A DNA stretch of 64,000 bases. Source: Alphaproteobacteria bacterium. GTDB lineage: Bacteria; Pseudomonadota; Alphaproteobacteria; Sphingomonadales; Sphingomonadaceae. Where the stretch lies: the NCBI GenBank assembly GCA_030431875.1, contig JAUIIG010000003.1:1-64000 (forward strand), read 5' to 3'. Position 1 is the stretch's first letter; the number at the start of each line of letters is the position of its first letter. Shown piece by piece: positions 62,239 through 64,000 of the stretch. Under the pieces are notes generated by a model. The model was not told where the DNA came from. It saw nothing but the letters and a program-made list of their open reading frames with translations, and did no database searches. The translations under genes were made by a program, and so were the position numbers.

Positions 62239-63456
62239 ATGCGCCAATCCTACCTGTTTACGTCCGAGTCCGTTTCCGAAGGCCATCCGGACAAGGTCTC
62301 CGACCAGATCTCCGACGCCATTGTCGACCTGTTCCTGTCGAAGGACCCCGAGGCCCGCGTCGCTTGCGAAACGCTGACCACGACGCAGCTGGTGGTGCTG
62401 GCGGGCGAAATCCGCTGCAAGGGCGTTTACGAGAACGGCGCATGGGCCCCCGGCGCGCTGGAAGAGATCGAGCGCACCGTGCGCGGCGTGGTCAAGGACA
62501 TCGGCTACGAACAGGACGGCTTCCACTGGGAGACGCTGACCTTCGAGAACCACCTGCACGGCCAGTCGGTGCACATTGCGCAGGGCGTGGATGCCGGTGC
62601 GGAAGGCTCCAACAAGGACGAAGGCGCAGGCGACCAGGGCATCATGTTCGGCTTTGCCTGCGACGAGACGCCGGACCTGATGCCGGCCCCGATCGACTAT
62701 AGCCACAAGATCCTCGAGCAGATGGCAGCGGACCGCAAGGACGGCACTGCCCCGTTCCTGGAGCCGGACAGCAAGAGCCAGGTCACCCTGCGTTACGAGA
62801 ACGGCAAGCCCGTCGCCTGCACCGCCGTGGTGGTCTCCACCCAGCATGCCGAAGGTTATGACCAGGGCGAGAAGGAAGCCGAACTGCACGCCTATGTGAA
62901 GGGGGTCGTCGGCAAGATCCTGCCCGAAGGCTTCATCACCGACGAAACCGAGTGGCACATCAACCCCACCGGCAGCTTCGTGATCGGCGGCCCGGACGGC
63001 GACGCGGGCCTCACGGGCCGCAAGATCATCGTCGATACCTATGGCGGTGCGGCCCCGCACGGCGGCGGCGCTTTCTCGGGTAAGGACCCGACCAAGGTCG
63101 ACCGCTCGGCGGCCTATATCACCCGCCACCTCGCCAAGAACGTGGTGGCGGCTGGCCTCGCCACCAAGTGTACGATCCAGATCGCCTATGCCATCGGCGT
63201 GTCGAAGCCGCTGTCGCTCTATGTCGACACCCACGGCACCGGCACGGTGGACGACGCCGCGATCGAGGATGCGATCCGTAGCAATGCCAAGCTGGGCGGC
63301 CTGACGCCGCGCGCGATCCGCACCTACCTCGGCCTCAACAAGCCGATCTATCGCCAGAGCGCGGCCTATGGCCACTTCGGGCGCACGGCAGAGGGCGACC
63401 TGTTCCCGTGGGAACGCACCGACCTTGCCGCTGACCTGAAGGCAGCGCTCGCCTGA
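62239..63456 (+). CDS. metK: S-adenosylmethionine synthetase
   Basis: MAT enzyme, 405 aa, making SAM from methionine and ATP. Motifs are GHPDK (residues 15-19), [10 protein letters not shown], the P-loop-like [19 protein letters not shown] and [15 protein letters not shown]. The gap before it is only 49 bases and shows no recognised SAM riboswitch. It follows lnt on the same strand and precedes a DUF418 gene. SAM made here feeds prmC and trmB among others. Confidence 0.96.
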   Translation: MRQSYLFTSESVSEGHPDKVSDQISDAIVDLFLSKDPEARVACETLTTTQLVVLAGEIRCKGVYENGAWAPGALEEIERTVRGVVKDIGYEQDGFHWETLTFENHLHGQSVHIAQGVDAGAEGSNKDEGAGDQGIMFGFACDETPDLMPAPIDYSHKILEQMAADRKDGTAPFLEPDSKSQVTLRYENGKPVACTAVVVSTQHAEGYDQGEKEAELHAYVKGVVGKILPEGFITDETEWHINPTGSFVIGGPDGDAGLTGRKIIVDTYGGAAPHGGGAFSGKDPTKVDRSAAYITRHLAKNVVAAGLATKCTIQIAYAIGVSKPLSLYVDTHGTGTVDDAAIEDAIRSNAKLGGLTPRAIRTYLGLNKPIYRQSAAYGHFGRTAEGDLFPWERTDLAADLKAALA

Positions 63457-63474
63457 TCCGGGAGGGGCCCGATA

Positions 63475-64000
63475 ATGTCGGGCTCCGCCCCCTTCTCCGC
63501 ACCAGCTTCCCGCCAGCGCGTTACCGCGCTCGACGCCCTGCGCGGGGTGGCGGTGATCGGCATTGCGGTGATGAACGTCATCGCCTTTGCCATGCCGGCC
63601 AATGCCTATCTCAACCCGGCCGTCTGGGGCGGCACGGGGCCGCTGGAGACCACGCTCTGGGCGGCGACCTACCTGCTTGTGGAAGACAAGTTCCGCGCCC
63701 TCTTCGCCATGATGTTCGGCGCGGGCGTGGCGATCCTGCTCGGCAAAGGCGAGCACCCCACGCGCGCGCATTATGCCCGCATGTTCGTGCTGCTGGCGAT
63801 CGGCCTGACCCATGCGGTGCTGCTGGCGAGCAATGACGTGCTGCGCATCTATGCCGTGGCCGGATTGCTGCTGCCGCTGGCAGCGCGCTGGCCGGTGCGG
63901 CGTCTGGTCTGGGCGGCAGTGCTGCTGGTTGCGGGACAGCTGGCCGTGTCGGGCTGGTACGCCTGGGGCTGGCTGGAGTTCTGGCACCAGCGCAACAGCG
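63475..64000 (+). CDS. DUF418 family membrane protein, 5' end
   Basis: The first 175 codons are present and the gene continues past the window. VTALDALRGVAVIGIAVMN is the typical start of YeiB/DUF418 proteins, followed by DKFRALFAMMFGAGVAI and RMFVLLAIGLTHAVLL, each in a hydrophobic segment. About five helices are visible. The ATG at 63475 has GGGAGGGG 8 bases upstream. The function is unknown; the family is thought to be an inner-membrane transporter or acyltransferase-like protein. Confidence 0.88.
   Translation, partial: MSGSAPFSAPASRQRVTALDALRGVAVIGIAVMNVIAFAMPANAYLNPAVWGGTGPLETTLWAATYLLVEDKFRALFAMMFGAGVAILLGKGEHPTRAHYARMFVLLAIGLTHAVLLASNDVLRIYAVAGLLLPLAARWPVRRLVWAAVLLVAGQLAVSGWYAWGWLEFWHQRNS

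Noticed and set aside
60051-63987. Two open frames of over 600 codons antisense to DUF4167-lnt and metK-DUF418
   Set aside because: Both oppose well-supported genes and show no family features.

Overview
This is a GC-rich (roughly 64% by eye), gene-dense chromosomal window that reads as an alphaproteobacterium of the order Sphingomonadales, most likely the family Erythrobacteraceae. The evidence is a serine palmitoyltransferase with its own acyl carrier protein (sphingolipids in place of much of the LPS), the CtrA and DivK cell-cycle regulators, a gene-transfer-agent-like phage cluster, a DksA with only one zinc-ligand cysteine, and many alphaproteobacterial conserved-unknown families (DUF4167, DUF3572, DUF6127, DUF2793, DUF4112). 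No tRNA, rRNA, CRISPR array or insertion sequence was found.

Layout. 1-4.3 kb: pheS (3' end)-pheT-prfC translation genes. 4.3-8 kb: two small enzymes, then a nitrogen-sensing block glnK-amtB-glnB behind a textbook sigma-54 promoter; rpoN itself lies at 49.9-51.3 kb. 8-10.9 kb: a sterol-desaturase-family operon on the minus strand and a double cold-shock-domain protein with a glycine-rich N-terminus. 11-15.8 kb: argD-argF-hslO, a secreted small protein, queC and sodC. 15.9-20.3 kb: a decayed gene-transfer-agent head cluster on the minus strand (small-terminase-like, terL, portal, DUF6127, then a deletion fusing the start of the prohead protease to the end of a DUF2793 gene). 20.5-25.6 kb: YqaA-type membrane protein, aquaporin, a sugar-dehydrogenase-like lipoprotein, the sphingolipid pair spt-acp, and a divergent PycTM-type membrane protein. 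25.6-35 kb: divK, a DUF3572-HAD-RidA-GDPD-GNAT run, dksA, a PilZ protein, an orphan solute-binding lipoprotein and kynA-kynU. 35-47 kb: HNH nuclease, gluQ, a two-helix membrane protein, cobalamin adenosyltransferase, DUF202, mutS, maeB, an SDR enzyme, trmB and a MscS channel. 47-52 kb: ctrA, DUF6891, rpoN and lptB. 52-64 kb: BON-MscS channel, ppa, LLM oxidoreductase, hisS-prfA-prmC-DUF4167-lnt-metK, and the start of a DUF418 membrane protein.

The least explained signal is a structured intergenic repeat of about 95 bp present four times (37.0, 45.1, 48.1 and 48.3 kb). It has an almost invariant 20-base core and a second short box, flanked by hairpins whose stems differ completely between copies but stay perfectly paired. 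Three of the four copies sit upstream of, and in the same orientation as, the next gene (cobalamin adenosyltransferase, trmB, ctrA). Other points worth checking are the gene-transfer-agent deletion junction, a 475-bp non-coding stretch splitting terL from the portal gene, a perfect DnaA box between divK and its neighbour, paired GANTC sites upstream of ctrA, and three convergent gene pairs that share a CTAG double stop.
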